A stretch of DNA of 64,000 bases from Streptomyces sp. R28 (GCF_041052385.1 NZ_CP163439.1:3399001-3463000), one strand, 5' to 3'; numbered from the stretch's first letter, positions 9,019-17,691 are shown. The notes: generated from the sequence alone by a model not told the origin. Numbers and translations: made by a program.

Positions 9019-10761
9019 ATGCGCCTGCGCGCCCCCTCCGTCCTGCGAAACCCCGCAGCTCCCCGTATCGCCTCCCTTCCGCCCCTCGCCCTGGCGGGCG
9101 GCGCACTGACCGTCGGCATCGGCGGTCTGTACGTCGCCGGGCTGCTGCTCGCGGGCGGCGACATAGACGCCGGCACGACGGTGCGCGGTGTCGACATCGG
9201 GGGCCTGAGCCGGGCGGAGGCCGTCCGGAAGCTGGAGGACCGGCTGGGCCCTGCCGGGTCGCGAGAGCTGACCGTGACGGTCGGTGATCGCAAGGGCACG
9301 GTCGATCCGCGGCAGGTGGGCATCACCTTCGACTACGACAAGACGGTGGACCACGCGGCCCGCACCCACGACGCCAACCCGCTCACCGTGATCGGCGGCC
9401 TCTTCAGCTCGGGCGGCACCGTCGAGCCGGTCGTGAGCGTCGACGAGGACAAGGCCCACGCCGCCCTCGGCAGGCTGGCGAAGTCACTCGACCAGAAGGT
9501 CCGCGACGGCGCCGTCACGTTCGATGACGGCGAGGTCCGGCAGGTCGCCCCGCACGACGGCTACGCACTGGACACGGACGCCGCGGTCGACCCCCTGCGC
9601 ACCGCCTTCCTCACCGGCAAGGCCGACTCCGTCACGGCCCTGCCGGCCCGCGAGACGAAACCCGAGGTCACGGCGGCGGAGGTGCGGCGGGCGGTGCGTG
9701 AGTTCGCGCAGCCCGCCATGTCCGCGCCGGTCAGGCTCGCCGCGGCCGGCGAACGGTTCACGATCGACCCGGCCGTCCTCGGCGAGTACCTGACGATGCG
9801 GCCGGACGACGCCGGCAAGCTGACCCCGAAACTGGACGCCAAGGGCCTGCGCGCCGCCCCCGCGGTGGCCGAGCCCCTGTCCGACCTGCCTGCCGAGCCC
9901 CGGAACGCCACGCTGGACCTCGACGGCGACGAGGTCGTGGCGGCCGACGACGCCAGGCCCGGCGTTCAGGTCACCGACGAGGCGCTGGGCAAGGCCGTGC
10001 TGCCGCTGCTCACCAAGTCGGGCATCACCGCCCGCACCGGCGAGGTGGCCGCACGCGTGACCCAGCCGCAGGTGACCTCCGAGAACGCCGCGCGGCTGGG
10101 CCTGACGGAGAAGATGTCCTCCTTCACGGTCCACTTCGAACCGGCGCCGTACCGCACGAAGAACATCGGCCGGGCGGCGGAACTGATCAACGGTTCCGTG
10201 GTGATGCCGAACAACACCTGGAGCTTCAACCGCACCGTCGGCGAACGCACCGAGGCCAACGGTTTCACCGAGGGCATCATGATCCTCAACGACGAGTTCA
10301 CCAAGGCGCCCGGCGGCGGTGTCTCCGCCGTGGCCACGACCATGTTCAACGCGATGTTCTTCGCCGGGGTCAAGCCCGTGGAGTACGGCGCCCACTCCTT
10401 CTACATCGAGCGCTACCCGGAGGGCCGCGAGGCGACGGTCGCCTGGGGCAGCCTGGACCTGCGGTTCAGGAACGACTCCGGCAACGCCATCGCCATCCAG
10501 GCCGAGGCCACCGACACCTCGGTCACCATCACCTTCCTCGGCACCCGCAAGTACGACGAGATCGAGTCGGTCACCGGGCCGCGCGAGAACGTCAAGCAGC
10601 CGGAGAAGAAGGTGAGCACCGACGAGAAGTGCGTGCCGCAGACCCCGCTCGAGGGCTTCGACGTCAAGGTGGAGCGAGTCTTCTACACCGACGGCCGGGA
10701 AGTGAAGCGGGAGCCGTTCCGCACCCACTACACCCCGCGTGACGAGATCGTCTGCGAGTGA
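9019..10761 (+). CDS. VanW-family envelope protein
   Basis: A 580-residue protein with an N-terminal membrane anchor (LALAGGALTVGIGGLYVAGLLLAGG) and a long extracytoplasmic part. Two repeats of the peptidoglycan-binding-like domain found before YkuD/VanW domains occupy roughly residues 60-350. The VanW domain lies at about 385-500: NIGRAAELINGSVVMPNNTW, GFTEGIMILNDEF, GGGVSAVATTMFNAMFFAG and YGAHSFYIERYPEGREA. VanW proteins occur in some vancomycin-resistance clusters and widely in Gram-positives; their biochemical role is not settled. ATG at 9019 has GGGAGA upstream; an in-frame start at 8935 lacks such a site. It stands alone after the tct operon. Confidence 0.85.
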   Translation: MRLRAPSVLRNPAAPRIASLPPLALAGGALTVGIGGLYVAGLLLAGGDIDAGTTVRGVDIGGLSRAEAVRKLEDRLGPAGSRELTVTVGDRKGTVDPRQVGITFDYDKTVDHAARTHDANPLTVIGGLFSSGGTVEPVVSVDEDKAHAALGRLAKSLDQKVRDGAVTFDDGEVRQVAPHDGYALDTDAAVDPLRTAFLTGKADSVTALPARETKPEVTAAEVRRAVREFAQPAMSAPVRLAAAGERFTIDPAVLGEYLTMRPDDAGKLTPKLDAKGLRAAPAVAEPLSDLPAEPRNATLDLDGDEVVAADDARPGVQVTDEALGKAVLPLLTKSGITARTGEVAARVTQPQVTSENAARLGLTEKMSSFTVHFEPAPYRTKNIGRAAELINGSVVMPNNTWSFNRTVGERTEANGFTEGIMILNDEFTKAPGGGVSAVATTMFNAMFFAGVKPVEYGAHSFYIERYPEGREATVAWGSLDLRFRNDSGNAIAIQAEATDTSVTITFLGTRKYDEIESVTGPRENVKQPEKKVSTDEKCVPQTPLEGFDVKVERVFYTDGREVKREPFRTHYTPRDEIVCE

Positions 10762-11000
10762 CGCGTCGGCTGACGGTCGGTGACGTCATGGGCCACGGTC
10801 TGGGCGCGGCCATGACCCGCTGTCGCTCTTCTGCTCGCGCCCTGCCGGCCGTGGGCCTGGAACCCGGCCAACTCCTCACCCGCCTGGACGGGCTGGACGA
10901 CGGGACCGACAACGACCTTCCCGCGACCTGCGCTTGCGTCGCCTGCGACGCGGTCACCGGAGACCTCCGCTTCGCCGAATGACTGCTGCTCGGCGAGTGC
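10758..11000 (+). pseudogene. SpoIIE/RsbU-type PP2C phosphatase remnant
   Basis: The frame reads TVGDVMGHGLGAAM, then RARALP-like and DLPATCACVACDAVTGDLRFAE, which matches the middle of the SpoIIE-family PP2C domain, where VGDVMGHG carries metal-binding Asp. The rest is absent: the frame ends at FAE, where the family continues with AGHPPP, and there is no N-terminal domain. It overlaps the end of the VanW gene and abuts the convergent membrane protein gene. I read it as a decayed fragment. Confidence 0.6.
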
Positions 11001-11018
11001 CGGCGCGGCTTCGGACCG

Positions 11019-11720
11019 TCAGAGGGCCGGGCGCGCTTCCCGGGCCCGCAGCCGGTGTGCGAGCCGGCCGAGCAGCACGGCGTTGAACAGGCCGGCCAAG
11101 CCCGCGACGGCGGAGAACAGCAACGGGCTCAGCCAGGCGAGCGAGGAGGCCCACTCGGCGGGTGCCGCCACCAGCAGGGCGAGGATGCCGAGCGGTGCCG
11201 TGGCCATGAGCGGCCAGATTCCGGCGAACCCCGGGTCCGGCGACAGGTACACCGCCCACAGGAAGAACCCCAGCGCCGCCGCGACCACGGCGAGGTACCC
11301 ACGCGCGAGCCAGTTGTCCACCGCGGGCGCCAGCAGACCCCGTCCCCTCCCTGGGCGGGGCCGCGCGGAGCCGGCCCCGTTCGGTGCGGCGGACGCGGAC
11401 CTCGTGGCGAGGGCACCGAGCACGGCGGCGTTCACGAGAGCGCACACGAGCAGCCATACGGCCCAGAAGCCGACGGCGAACACCTCGACCGCCCCACCGC
11501 CCTCGCTACCGGGACCGAAGGGGAGGACCACACCCGCGAAGGAGAGCGGCGCCGTGAGCATCATCGGACTCTGGGCGAAGCCGCTGTCCGGGAGAACGGC
11601 CATGACCAGGACGCAGACGGCGACGACAGCCAGATAGCCCCGGGCGAGCCAGTTGTCCGTGGCGAGCGCAAGGAGCCGGCGCAGCCGCGGGAGGCGGCGC
11701 GGACGGGACGCATTCGGCAT
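11019..11720 (-). CDS. Membrane protein with an internal duplication
   Basis: A 233-residue integral membrane protein made of two similar halves. Each half begins with the same motif: TDNWLARGYLAVVAVCVLVM near residue 21 and VDNWLARGYLAVVAAALGFF near 132. Each continues with a short extracytoplasmic loop containing a proline-rich PxxP element, then two more hydrophobic helices ending in a FNAVLLG or VNAAVLG turn. About six membrane helices in total. It resembles the Streptomyces SCO4225-type membrane proteins, but I hold that name loosely. Function unknown; stands alone between a phosphatase remnant and a lipase gene. Confidence 0.65.
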   Translation of the reverse strand: MPNASRPRRLPRLRRLLALATDNWLARGYLAVVAVCVLVMAVLPDSGFAQSPMMLTAPLSFAGVVLPFGPGSEGGGAVEVFAVGFWAVWLLVCALVNAAVLGALATRSASAAPNGAGSARPRPGRGRGLLAPAVDNWLARGYLAVVAAALGFFLWAVYLSPDPGFAGIWPLMATAPLGILALLVAAPAEWASSLAWLSPLLFSAVAGLAGLFNAVLLGRLAHRLRAREARPAL

Positions 11721-11825
11721 CGGGGTTCCCTCGGGTCGGTCCGGATCGTGTTCTCCACAGTGGACCGGAGGGCGCCCTCGGGCATGAGTACGGGTACTCA
11801 GGGGCAGGGCGGCACAGGACCTGCT

Positions 11826-12830
11826 TCAGCCGCCGAGCACGGGTAGGGAGAGGCCGCAGCGGACGGGCTGTGCGTGAGCGGGGTCGAGGGCGTTGCTCAC
11901 GAGTTGGGCGGCGTTGGTGTCGTACGCGAGCGACAGGTGGTCGGAGACGTCCTGCGGGCAGATCTCCTGGATCAGGATGTTCCGGACGGTCGCGCCCGGC
12001 CCGGCCGTCAGGAAGTTGTTCTGGTACGGGGTGGCGCCCTCGTCGTACCGGGTCGCGATGACGGTGTAGCGGACCCCGGGCTGCGTGTCCCCGTCCCGGT
12101 CCAGCTTCTTGTTCATCTCGGAGCCGACCATCTGGTCCGACCACGCCTGGCCGACGACGGCGGACACGGTCGGGTTGAGGCCCAGCTTGGTGGTCACGGT
12201 GCCGATGCCGGAGACGTTCGAGCCGTGGTTGGACGGAGCCAGGGCGATGAGGCTGCGCACCTTGTTCCGCTTCGGATGCGCCGGATTCGTGCCGCCCTCG
12301 AATCGCAGATACCAGCGGGGCGCCGGACCGCCGCCCTGGGAGTGCCCGACGAGGTCGACCTGGCGGGCGCCGGTGGCCTTCCGTACGCGGTCGACGTAAG
12401 CGGCGATCTGCCGGGCGGAGTCCGCGATGGGCCCGGTGGCCTGGAACGGACTCCCCGGCACCCCGCCGTAGTTGGGAGCGAAGACGCAGTACCCCTGCTG
12501 CTTCAGCCACGGCGACAGCATGCTCCAGTTGTTGAAGGCGTTGGCTGCGGACCCGTGCAGCAGCACGACCGGGCGCGGATGCTCGCGCGTGGGCCGGCAA
12601 CTCCAGTCGTTGGCCCCGGCCGGCGGCGCGTCCGGGTGCAGAAGCCCCCCGGCCAGCGCGGCGGGGGTGTCGAGGATCCGCCCCTGCGGTCGCGGCGGCG
12701 CGGGTGGGCCGGATGCGGCGGCCACGCCCTGCAGCGCCACCGCCGTCGACAGGCCGAGCCCCGCACAGACCGCGCCCCACCTGCTGCGCCGCCGGTTCGA
12801 CCGTCCCCGGGAAACATTCCGGTCCGTCAT
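11826..12830 (-). CDS. Secreted class 2 lipase/esterase
   Basis: A 334-residue alpha/beta hydrolase. The N-terminus has a twin-Arg-rich stretch (RSNRRRSRW) and a hydrophobic signal segment (AGLGLSTAVALQGVAAA), so export is likely. The catalytic domain shows the oxyanion strand VVLLHGSAANAFNNW, nucleophile elbow GHSQGG, and a C-terminal SDHLSLAYD with the probable catalytic His. Two or more cysteines (SCRPTREH, YCVFAPNYGG, ICPQDV, RCGLSLP) could form disulfides as in Streptomyces class 2 lipases. It probably hydrolyses lipid or short acyl esters outside the cell. Monocistronic. Confidence 0.85.
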   Translation of the reverse strand: MTDRNVSRGRSNRRRSRWGAVCAGLGLSTAVALQGVAAASGPPAPPRPQGRILDTPAALAGGLLHPDAPPAGANDWSCRPTREHPRPVVLLHGSAANAFNNWSMLSPWLKQQGYCVFAPNYGGVPGSPFQATGPIADSARQIAAYVDRVRKATGARQVDLVGHSQGGGPAPRWYLRFEGGTNPAHPKRNKVRSLIALAPSNHGSNVSGIGTVTTKLGLNPTVSAVVGQAWSDQMVGSEMNKKLDRDGDTQPGVRYTVIATRYDEGATPYQNNFLTAGPGATVRNILIQEICPQDVSDHLSLAYDTNAAQLVSNALDPAHAQPVRCGLSLPVLGG

Positions 12831-12849
12831 CGGGCCACTCCTCGCCTCA

Positions 12850-13375
12850 GAGCCGGCCGGGCGCCGACCCGAGGATGATCGAGGAGCGGATCACCACAGC
12901 GTTCAACAGCCGCTCGCGGCACCTCTGATGGAGCAGATCGTTTTCATCCGTCCAGCCCACGGCGTACCAGGGCCCGGGAAGGTGAAGCCGTTGGCGCCCA
13001 GCGCGGCCGAGCCGAGTGGACGGCCGCGCGCAGACGGAGCCAAGGCCGCTGGCCCTGGCCGACGTTGAAGGCGCGCAGGCCGGCGTCCAGGGCGCGCATA
13101 AAGTCGTCGACCAAGGCGGGCTCGGAGGCGTCCGCGGGCAGGACGGCGAACAGCGAGTCACCACCCTCCTGCGTCACCCATGCCTCGCGGTCCAGTCCGG
13201 CCGTGGCGGCCGCCGAATCCAGCAACGCCACAATCACTTCCTGGAACTGCCGCTGCGTTTCCGCGTCGACTCCGCCGTAACCCTTGGCATCTACCCTCTG
13301 CAGCGGCCTGCGCCCGAACGCCCTTACGGCGCCCGGCTCGTCCACGTCATCCGCGGCATAGGTGTACGGCAGCGT
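12850..13375 (-). pseudogene. Nucleotide-cyclase-like protein, frameshifted remnant
   Basis: Minus-strand frame reads QRVDAKGYGGVDAETQRQFQ, then LLDSAAATAGLDREAWVTQEGGDSLFAVLP and VDDFMRALDAGLRAFN. This matches a Streptomyces family related to class III cyclases (DAKGYG at the first metal site, GGDS at the turn). After LRLRAAVHS near 13030 the expected continuation AALGANGFTFPGPG is found in another frame, followed by a short piece LLNAVVIRSS in a third. Homology begins directly beside a solitary CRISPR repeat at 13376-13404, so the 5' end is also rearranged. It is probably not functional. Confidence 0.6.
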
Positions 13376-13404
13376 GTGCTCCCCGCACCCGCGGGGATGA
13401 TCCC
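13376..13404. CRISPR. Solitary type I-E CRISPR repeat
   Basis: These 29 bases have the length, the CCCCGC-ACC-GCGGGG hairpin core and the flanks (GTGCT at the start, ATGATCCC at the end) of actinobacterial type I-E repeats. Read backwards as protein it gives DHPRGCGEH, the well-known false translation of such repeats. I searched one spacer length (about 32 bases) on each side and see no second copy, and there is no cas gene in the window. It looks like a lone repeat left by array decay or brought in by recombination. Confidence 0.75.
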
Positions 13405-13433
13405 AGCCAGGCTGTGGCCGTGAAGGAGGGCGC

Positions 13434-13932
13434 CTAGATCTCCCTTGAGTTGCCGGCCAGAACTCCGAGAGCTCGCCAGGGCTCGTTCTCCGGTACGGCG
13501 CCTTCCTGCACCATGCGGTCAATCACTGCTCGTATGGCGGCCGCGGTTTCCACCGGGATCTCCCGCACGCCGAACACCGACTCCAGTGGCGCAGTCCCGG
13601 CCCGGGTCGGTCCCCCGGAAGCCGCATCGAACCAGCCCTCGGCCAGCTCTCCCATGTGCCGCTCGAACACAGCGAGAATGACACCGAGCGCTGTTGCGCC
13701 GTTGCGCTGTTGCGCTGTTGCGCTGTTGCGCTGTTGCGCTGTTGCCGATCTTGTAGGCGGCCCGGGAGGTCTCCGGGGCATCGAGTACCGGCTCGTACTG
13801 CTCCAGCCCGGCCACCCACCGCTGGTCCGCCGTCGCCGTCGACCGGGCCGCGTCGAAGGCGGCCTCCGCGCGCTCCAGCTCGTCGGGCAGGAACATGAAC
13901 TGCACGCTGGCGAAATCGAGGTTCGCCTCACC
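13434..13932 (-). pseudogene. Unrecognised gene split by an octanucleotide repeat
   Basis: Two halves of one protein lie in different frames. The 5' half reads GEANLDFASVQFMFLPDELE through VAGLEQYEPVLDAPE and KIGNSATAQ. The 3' half reads ATALGVILAVFERHMGELAE, IPVETAAAIRAVIDRMVQEG and ends NSREI. They are separated by the 8-base tandem repeat at 13693-13746. Adding or losing repeat units would rejoin the frames, so this may be a slipping or phase-variable gene or a simple inactivating expansion. I do not recognise the family; no signal peptide. The 5' end is truncated near 13932, where a different gene fragment begins on the other strand. Confidence 0.5.
13693..13746. repeat. Octanucleotide tandem repeat (GTTGCGCT)
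   Basis: Five perfect copies of GTTGCGCT (13701-13740) are preceded by one variant GTTGCGCC and followed by a partial GTTGCC. Because 8 is not a multiple of 3, each gain or loss shifts the reading frame of the minus-strand gene that contains it. Three units encode an 8-residue NSATAQQR period. Confidence 0.9.
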
Positions 13933-13976
13933 CAGGGAGGCGAAAACTGGGGCGCGATCTGCCCCTGGGGGACAGC

Positions 13977-14459
13977 GTGCCGGCCACCGGGCGCCGGTCG
14001 GACGCGGGCGATCGCACCCTGGTCGCCAAGCGACCGCCCCTCTACTACAACCCCACAACCCGCGCCCTCTTCGACCCGAAGGCCAACGTCCTGTGGGCCG
14101 TAGACACCTTCGCCACGAACGTGCCGACCTCTATGCCCGAAATGGCGGCGCTGTCGCCAGACGAATTCCGCGACGGCCAGTTCTTCGGCGGAAGCCTGGT
14201 CTCCCCCTGGGGCGCCCTGCTGGACGCCCAAAAGTTCGGGACGGTCGTCACCGACTTCCAACACCTGAACGCCGAGGTCATCGCCGGCTGCCACTGCCCG
14301 GTCCTCCGCGGAGCCCAGATCCCCGAGGCCTACGACCTCCTCCGCCAGCTCCCCGGAATCCCACCGCGGGCAGAGTTCACCCAGACTGACCTGGACCAGC
14401 GGATGGCGGTTGCCGAGAGCTCGGTTCCGCCGGAGCAGCCGCGGCCATCGGGGACGTGA
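13977..14459 (+). pseudogene. Metallo-beta-lactamase-fold protein, 5'-truncated
   Basis: The frame begins inside a domain: GDRTLVAKRPPLYYNPTTRALFDPKANV, then WAVDTFATNVPTSMPEMAALS with the metal-site Asp of the ODP/MBL-fold flavoprotein-type family. It continues LVSPWGALLDAQKFGTVV and EVIAGCHCPVLRGAQIPEA, where the His would be the last metal ligand. The N-terminal HxHxDH half is missing. Its start abuts the truncated end of the opposite-strand gene. It is a fragment or a decayed gene; confidence in the family is moderate. Confidence 0.5.
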
Positions 14460-14585
14460 GCGGCGCTGCCGCGCGGCGTTGGGATCTGCTGCACTCCGGC
14501 ACCAGGGACCTGCCGCTCGGCCAGTGCTGTGACCGGTGGGTCAGACCGTCGCGTGAGTGGCGACCGGCCGACCGGGGCTTGACCC

Positions 14586-14846
14586 TCATGCCAGGCGGCT
14601 TGGCACATATGGTCGACGCCGAGCGCGCTGAGGCCGCGCAGCCGGCCCCTCGGCTGTGCCGACGCCGAGCAGGCGAAGCTCTTCGACCAGGCGCCTGGTG
14701 CGCGGCCGGCAGTGCACCTCCTCGGGTGCTTCCCTTTCGGCTTCGAGCAGCTGCGCGACGGCTTCATCTCGCCGCCCGGCCTGGGTCAGCCCTGGGGTCA
14801 CGTCAACGAGGTGCAGGGCGCGGCGCTCCCGGGGCAGGGCGCGCAT
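14586..14846 (-). pseudogene. XRE-family regulator, C-terminal TPR fragment
   Basis: Minus-strand frame reads LPRERRALHLVDVTPGLTQ, then AGRRDEAVAQLLEAEREAPE and CRPRTRRLVEELRLLG, followed by a frame change into LRGLSALGV. This is the characteristic C-terminal end of Streptomyces helix-turn-helix regulators with a tetratricopeptide half. The DNA-binding N-terminus is missing. I see it as a remnant. Confidence 0.55.
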
Positions 14847-14861
14847 GGCACGCTGGTCCGG

Positions 14862-14948
14862 CTGCTGAACGGCGACGAGTTCGAGGGCCCCCGCGTCGAA
14901 CTGGCCACGACCCTGGTCGTACGGGACAGCACGGCCCGTCTCGGCTGA
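14862..14948 (+). pseudogene. LacI-family regulator, C-terminal tail remnant
   Basis: The plus-strand frame reads NGDEFEGPRVELATTLVVRD then STARLG and a stop. The block PRVELATTLVVR with STA after it is the usual C-terminus of LacI-family repressors. Nothing upstream in frame resembles the rest of such a protein. Confidence 0.45.
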
Positions 14949-15079
14949 CGCCTCGGCACCCTTGAGGTGTACGAGGACGAGGAGTCGGCCCGGACGACTT
15001 CGAGAGCCCCGAAGCGCGCACGATCACCGAACGACGACTGCTGTGGGCGAGCCGCCAACCACCCGTTGAGCGCCGGGTG

Positions 15080-15108
15080 TTGACACCCCTCCTGCCCCCT
15101 CCTACATT
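15080..15108 (+). promoter_or_regulatory. Sigma-70-type promoter before the GH43 gene
   Basis: TTGACA at 15080-15085, a 17-base spacer and TACATT at 15103-15108 make a near-consensus vegetative promoter about 80 bases before the GH43 start. The leader contains TTTCGAACTTCG near 15138, a short imperfect palindrome that could be a regulator site. Confidence 0.6.
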
Positions 15109-15189
15109 CCCGTTCGACACTCAGAATAATGTCCGGTATTTCGAACTTCGACTCTCGGTCCCCTTACCCCGTGAGGAAGCTGATCTCGC

Positions 15190-17274
15190 ATGTCCTGGCT
15201 CCAACACCCCCACAGCCGCCGGAGAGTCATGGCGGCCACCGTCGGCCTGGTCGCGGGTGCCACACTGCCGGCGACGCGCGCGGCGGCGGCCGCGACGGCC
15301 CAGCAGGAGCGGTTCACCAACCCGGTGATCTGGCAGGACTTCGCCGACCTCGAGGTCATCCGCGTCGGCGACACGTACTACTACAGCGGCTCGACCATGC
15401 ACTTCTCGCCGGGCGCGCCCGTCCTGCGCTCCTACGACCTGGTCAACTGGGAGTTCATCGGCCACTCGGTGCCGGTCCTCGACTTCGGCGACGCGTACGA
15501 CCTCAAGGGCGGACGGGCGTACGTCCAGGGCATCTATGCGTCCTCGATGCGCTACCGCCCCAGCGACAAGACCTTCTACTGGGTGGGCCAGATCGGCGGG
15601 CAGCGGTCGTACGTATACAGAGCCACCAACGCGGCGGGCCCCTGGACCCGGCACGCCGAGATCAGCACCAATTACTACGACGCGGGGCTGCTCTTCGACG
15701 ACGACGGCACCCCGTACGTGGCGTACGGCGCCAACGAGATCCGCGTCGCGCAGCTCTCCCCGGACATGCGCACCGAGGTCAGGTCCGAGCACGTGCTCAC
15801 CAAGCCCGACGCGATCCACTATATGGAGGGCTCCCGCTTCTACAAGATCAACGGGAACTACTACATCTTCGTCACCCGCCCGGCCAACGGCCAGTACATC
15901 TGGAAGTCCACCTCAGGACCCTTCGGCCCGTACGAGATGCGGGAGGTGCTGTTGGACCTGCCCGGCCCGATCCCCGGCGGCGGCATACCGCACCAGGGCT
16001 CGCTGGTCGACACCCCGAACGGCGACTGGTACTACATGGGCTTCATCGACGCCTATCCCGGCGGCCGCGTCCCCGCCCTGGCCCCGGTCACCTGGAACGC
16101 CGCCGGCTGGCCCGAGCTCCAGACCGTCGACGGCGCGTGGGGCGAGACATACCCCTACCCGGTCACCCCGCACCCGCTCCCGCCGCTGACCGGCGCCGAC
16201 ACCTTCCAGGGGACGACGCTGGCGCCGTACTGGGAGTGGAACCACAACCCCGACACCACGGCGTTCACCGTCAACAACGGGCTCACCCTCAGGACCGCCA
16301 CCGTCACCGACGACCTCTACAACGCCCGCAACACCCTCACCCGCCGCATCCAGGGCCCCGCCTCCACCGCGACCGTCGTGCTCGACTGCTCCGGGATGGC
16401 GGACGGCGACCGGGCCGGGCTGGCGATGCTGCGGGACTCCTCCGCCTGGATCGGCGTCACGCGGCAGAACGGCGTCAGCAGGCTGGTGATGTTCGACGGC
16501 CTGACCATGGACGCCAACTGGAACACCAGCAGCACCGGCACCGAGCAGGCCCGCGCCGACCTCCCCGGCAGCCGCGTCTGGCTGCGTGCCGCCGCCGACA
16601 TCAGCCCGGGGCCGGGCCGCCAGGCGACGTTCTCCTACAGCACCGACGGCACCACCTTCACCCGGCTCGGCCCGGCCTTCACCATGAACGAGAGGCCTCA
16701 TTTCTTCATGGGCTACCGCTTCGCCGTCTTCAACCACGCCACCAGGGCCCTCGGCGGCAAAGTGCGGGTGGAACGCTTCGACTTGCGCGCGTGCGGGACG
16801 GCGGCGCAACCGGGCACTGTGGACACGAACGCCTGGTACGTCGTGGTCAACCGCAACAGCGGCAAGGCACTGGACGTGGCGGGCGTGAGCTCCGAGGACG
16901 GCGCCGCGCTCACGCAGTGGACTCGGATCGACGGGACCAACCAGCAGTTCCAGTTCCTGGACTCCGGTGACGGCTACTACCGGTTGAAGGCGAGGCACTC
17001 CGGCAAGGTGCTGGACGTCTCCAGCTGGTCGACGGCCGACAACGCCGCCATCCACCAGTGGAGCGACCACGGTGGCTCGAACCAGCAGTTCCGGTTGGCC
17101 GACTCACCGGACGGATACTTCCGGTTGATCAACCGCAACAGCGGGAAGGCCGTCGAGGTACCGGGCTTCTCCTCCGAGGACGGGACCGGCATCGTCCAGT
17201 ACTCGGACTGGGGCGGCGTGAACCAGCAGTGGAAGCTCGTCCGCGTCGGCTTCGTGGGCTTCCCCTCCTGCTGA
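15190..17274 (+). CDS. Secreted GH43 glycosidase with ricin-type lectin domain
   Basis: A 694-residue exported enzyme. Residues 1-40 form a twin-arginine-type signal (RRRVMAATVGLVAGATLPAT). A GH43 five-bladed propeller follows: the probable base Asp in IWQDFADLEVIRVG, the modulator Asp in AGLLFDDDGTPYVAYG, and the acid Glu in HYMEGSRFYKINGNYY. A beta-sandwich domain (about 345-540; DTFQGTTLAPYWEWNHNPD) corresponds to the GH43 C-terminal domain. The last 140 residues are a ricin B-type lectin with three repeats, each with a Q-x-F/W motif (NQQFQF, NQQFRL, NQQWKL). Likely acts on xylan or arabinoxylan side chains outside the cell. A strong promoter lies upstream and a terminator downstream. Confidence 0.9.
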   Translation: MSWLQHPHSRRRVMAATVGLVAGATLPATRAAAAATAQQERFTNPVIWQDFADLEVIRVGDTYYYSGSTMHFSPGAPVLRSYDLVNWEFIGHSVPVLDFGDAYDLKGGRAYVQGIYASSMRYRPSDKTFYWVGQIGGQRSYVYRATNAAGPWTRHAEISTNYYDAGLLFDDDGTPYVAYGANEIRVAQLSPDMRTEVRSEHVLTKPDAIHYMEGSRFYKINGNYYIFVTRPANGQYIWKSTSGPFGPYEMREVLLDLPGPIPGGGIPHQGSLVDTPNGDWYYMGFIDAYPGGRVPALAPVTWNAAGWPELQTVDGAWGETYPYPVTPHPLPPLTGADTFQGTTLAPYWEWNHNPDTTAFTVNNGLTLRTATVTDDLYNARNTLTRRIQGPASTATVVLDCSGMADGDRAGLAMLRDSSAWIGVTRQNGVSRLVMFDGLTMDANWNTSSTGTEQARADLPGSRVWLRAAADISPGPGRQATFSYSTDGTTFTRLGPAFTMNERPHFFMGYRFAVFNHATRALGGKVRVERFDLRACGTAAQPGTVDTNAWYVVVNRNSGKALDVAGVSSEDGAALTQWTRIDGTNQQFQFLDSGDGYYRLKARHSGKVLDVSSWSTADNAAIHQWSDHGGSNQQFRLADSPDGYFRLINRNSGKAVEVPGFSSEDGTGIVQYSDWGGVNQQWKLVRVGFVGFPSC

Positions 17275-17296
17275 CACCGGTATCCGGTTCAAGTCC

Positions 17297-17337
17297 ACCG
17301 AAACTCCCCTTGCCCGCTGGGCAAGGGGAGTTTCGGT
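17297..17337 (+). terminator. Strong hairpin terminator after the GH43 gene
   Basis: A perfect inverted repeat with 19-base arms (17297-17315 and 17319-17337) and a 3-base loop, 22 bases after the stop codon. There is no U-tract, as is usual for streptomycete terminators. Confidence 0.85.
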
Positions 17338-17564
17338 CTGCGCGCGCCCGAGGTCGCACGGCCGACAGCGAGGTCCGAAAAAACTTGGACCGGGCGGCAA
17401 CCTCTTCTGAAGAGGATCGAACGCTGGGATGCCCGGTCCTGACCGCTGCGTGCTGCGCAGCGCGCTCGGGGGACGTGGCGCCGCCCTGAGCCGTGTGCCA
17501 GGCACGGCAGGCCGCGTTTTCCCCCTGAGCGATTACCGGCGCACTGCTCCACGGGGTCCGCGAG

Positions 17565-17686
17565 ACGAACGCACCGCCGCACTGGACAACTTCCTGCACA
17601 CCTACAACCATCACCGCCGCCACACCGCACTCGGCGGCCAGCCACCCATCAGCCGCCTGAACAACGCACCGGGTCAATACACCTAG
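17565..17686 (+). mobile_element. IS481-type transposase, C-terminal remnant
   Basis: The frame reads DERTAALDNFLHTYNHHRRH then TALGGQPPISRLNN and stops after GQYT. This is the typical end of IS481/IS3-like integrase-core transposases, where the block around NHHRxHTALGG follows the catalytic Glu. The catalytic core itself is missing. The preceding sequence from 17429 does not align. Confidence 0.65.
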
Positions 17687-17691
17687 TGCTG

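Noticed and set aside
13376..13440. A CRISPR array
   Set aside because: Only one repeat; no second copy at spacer distance and no cas genes.
12944..13522. Intact 192-residue gene containing HPRGCGEH
   Set aside because: The N-terminal part is translated CRISPR repeat and unrelated flank, and the C-terminal part is frameshifted; treated as a pseudogene.
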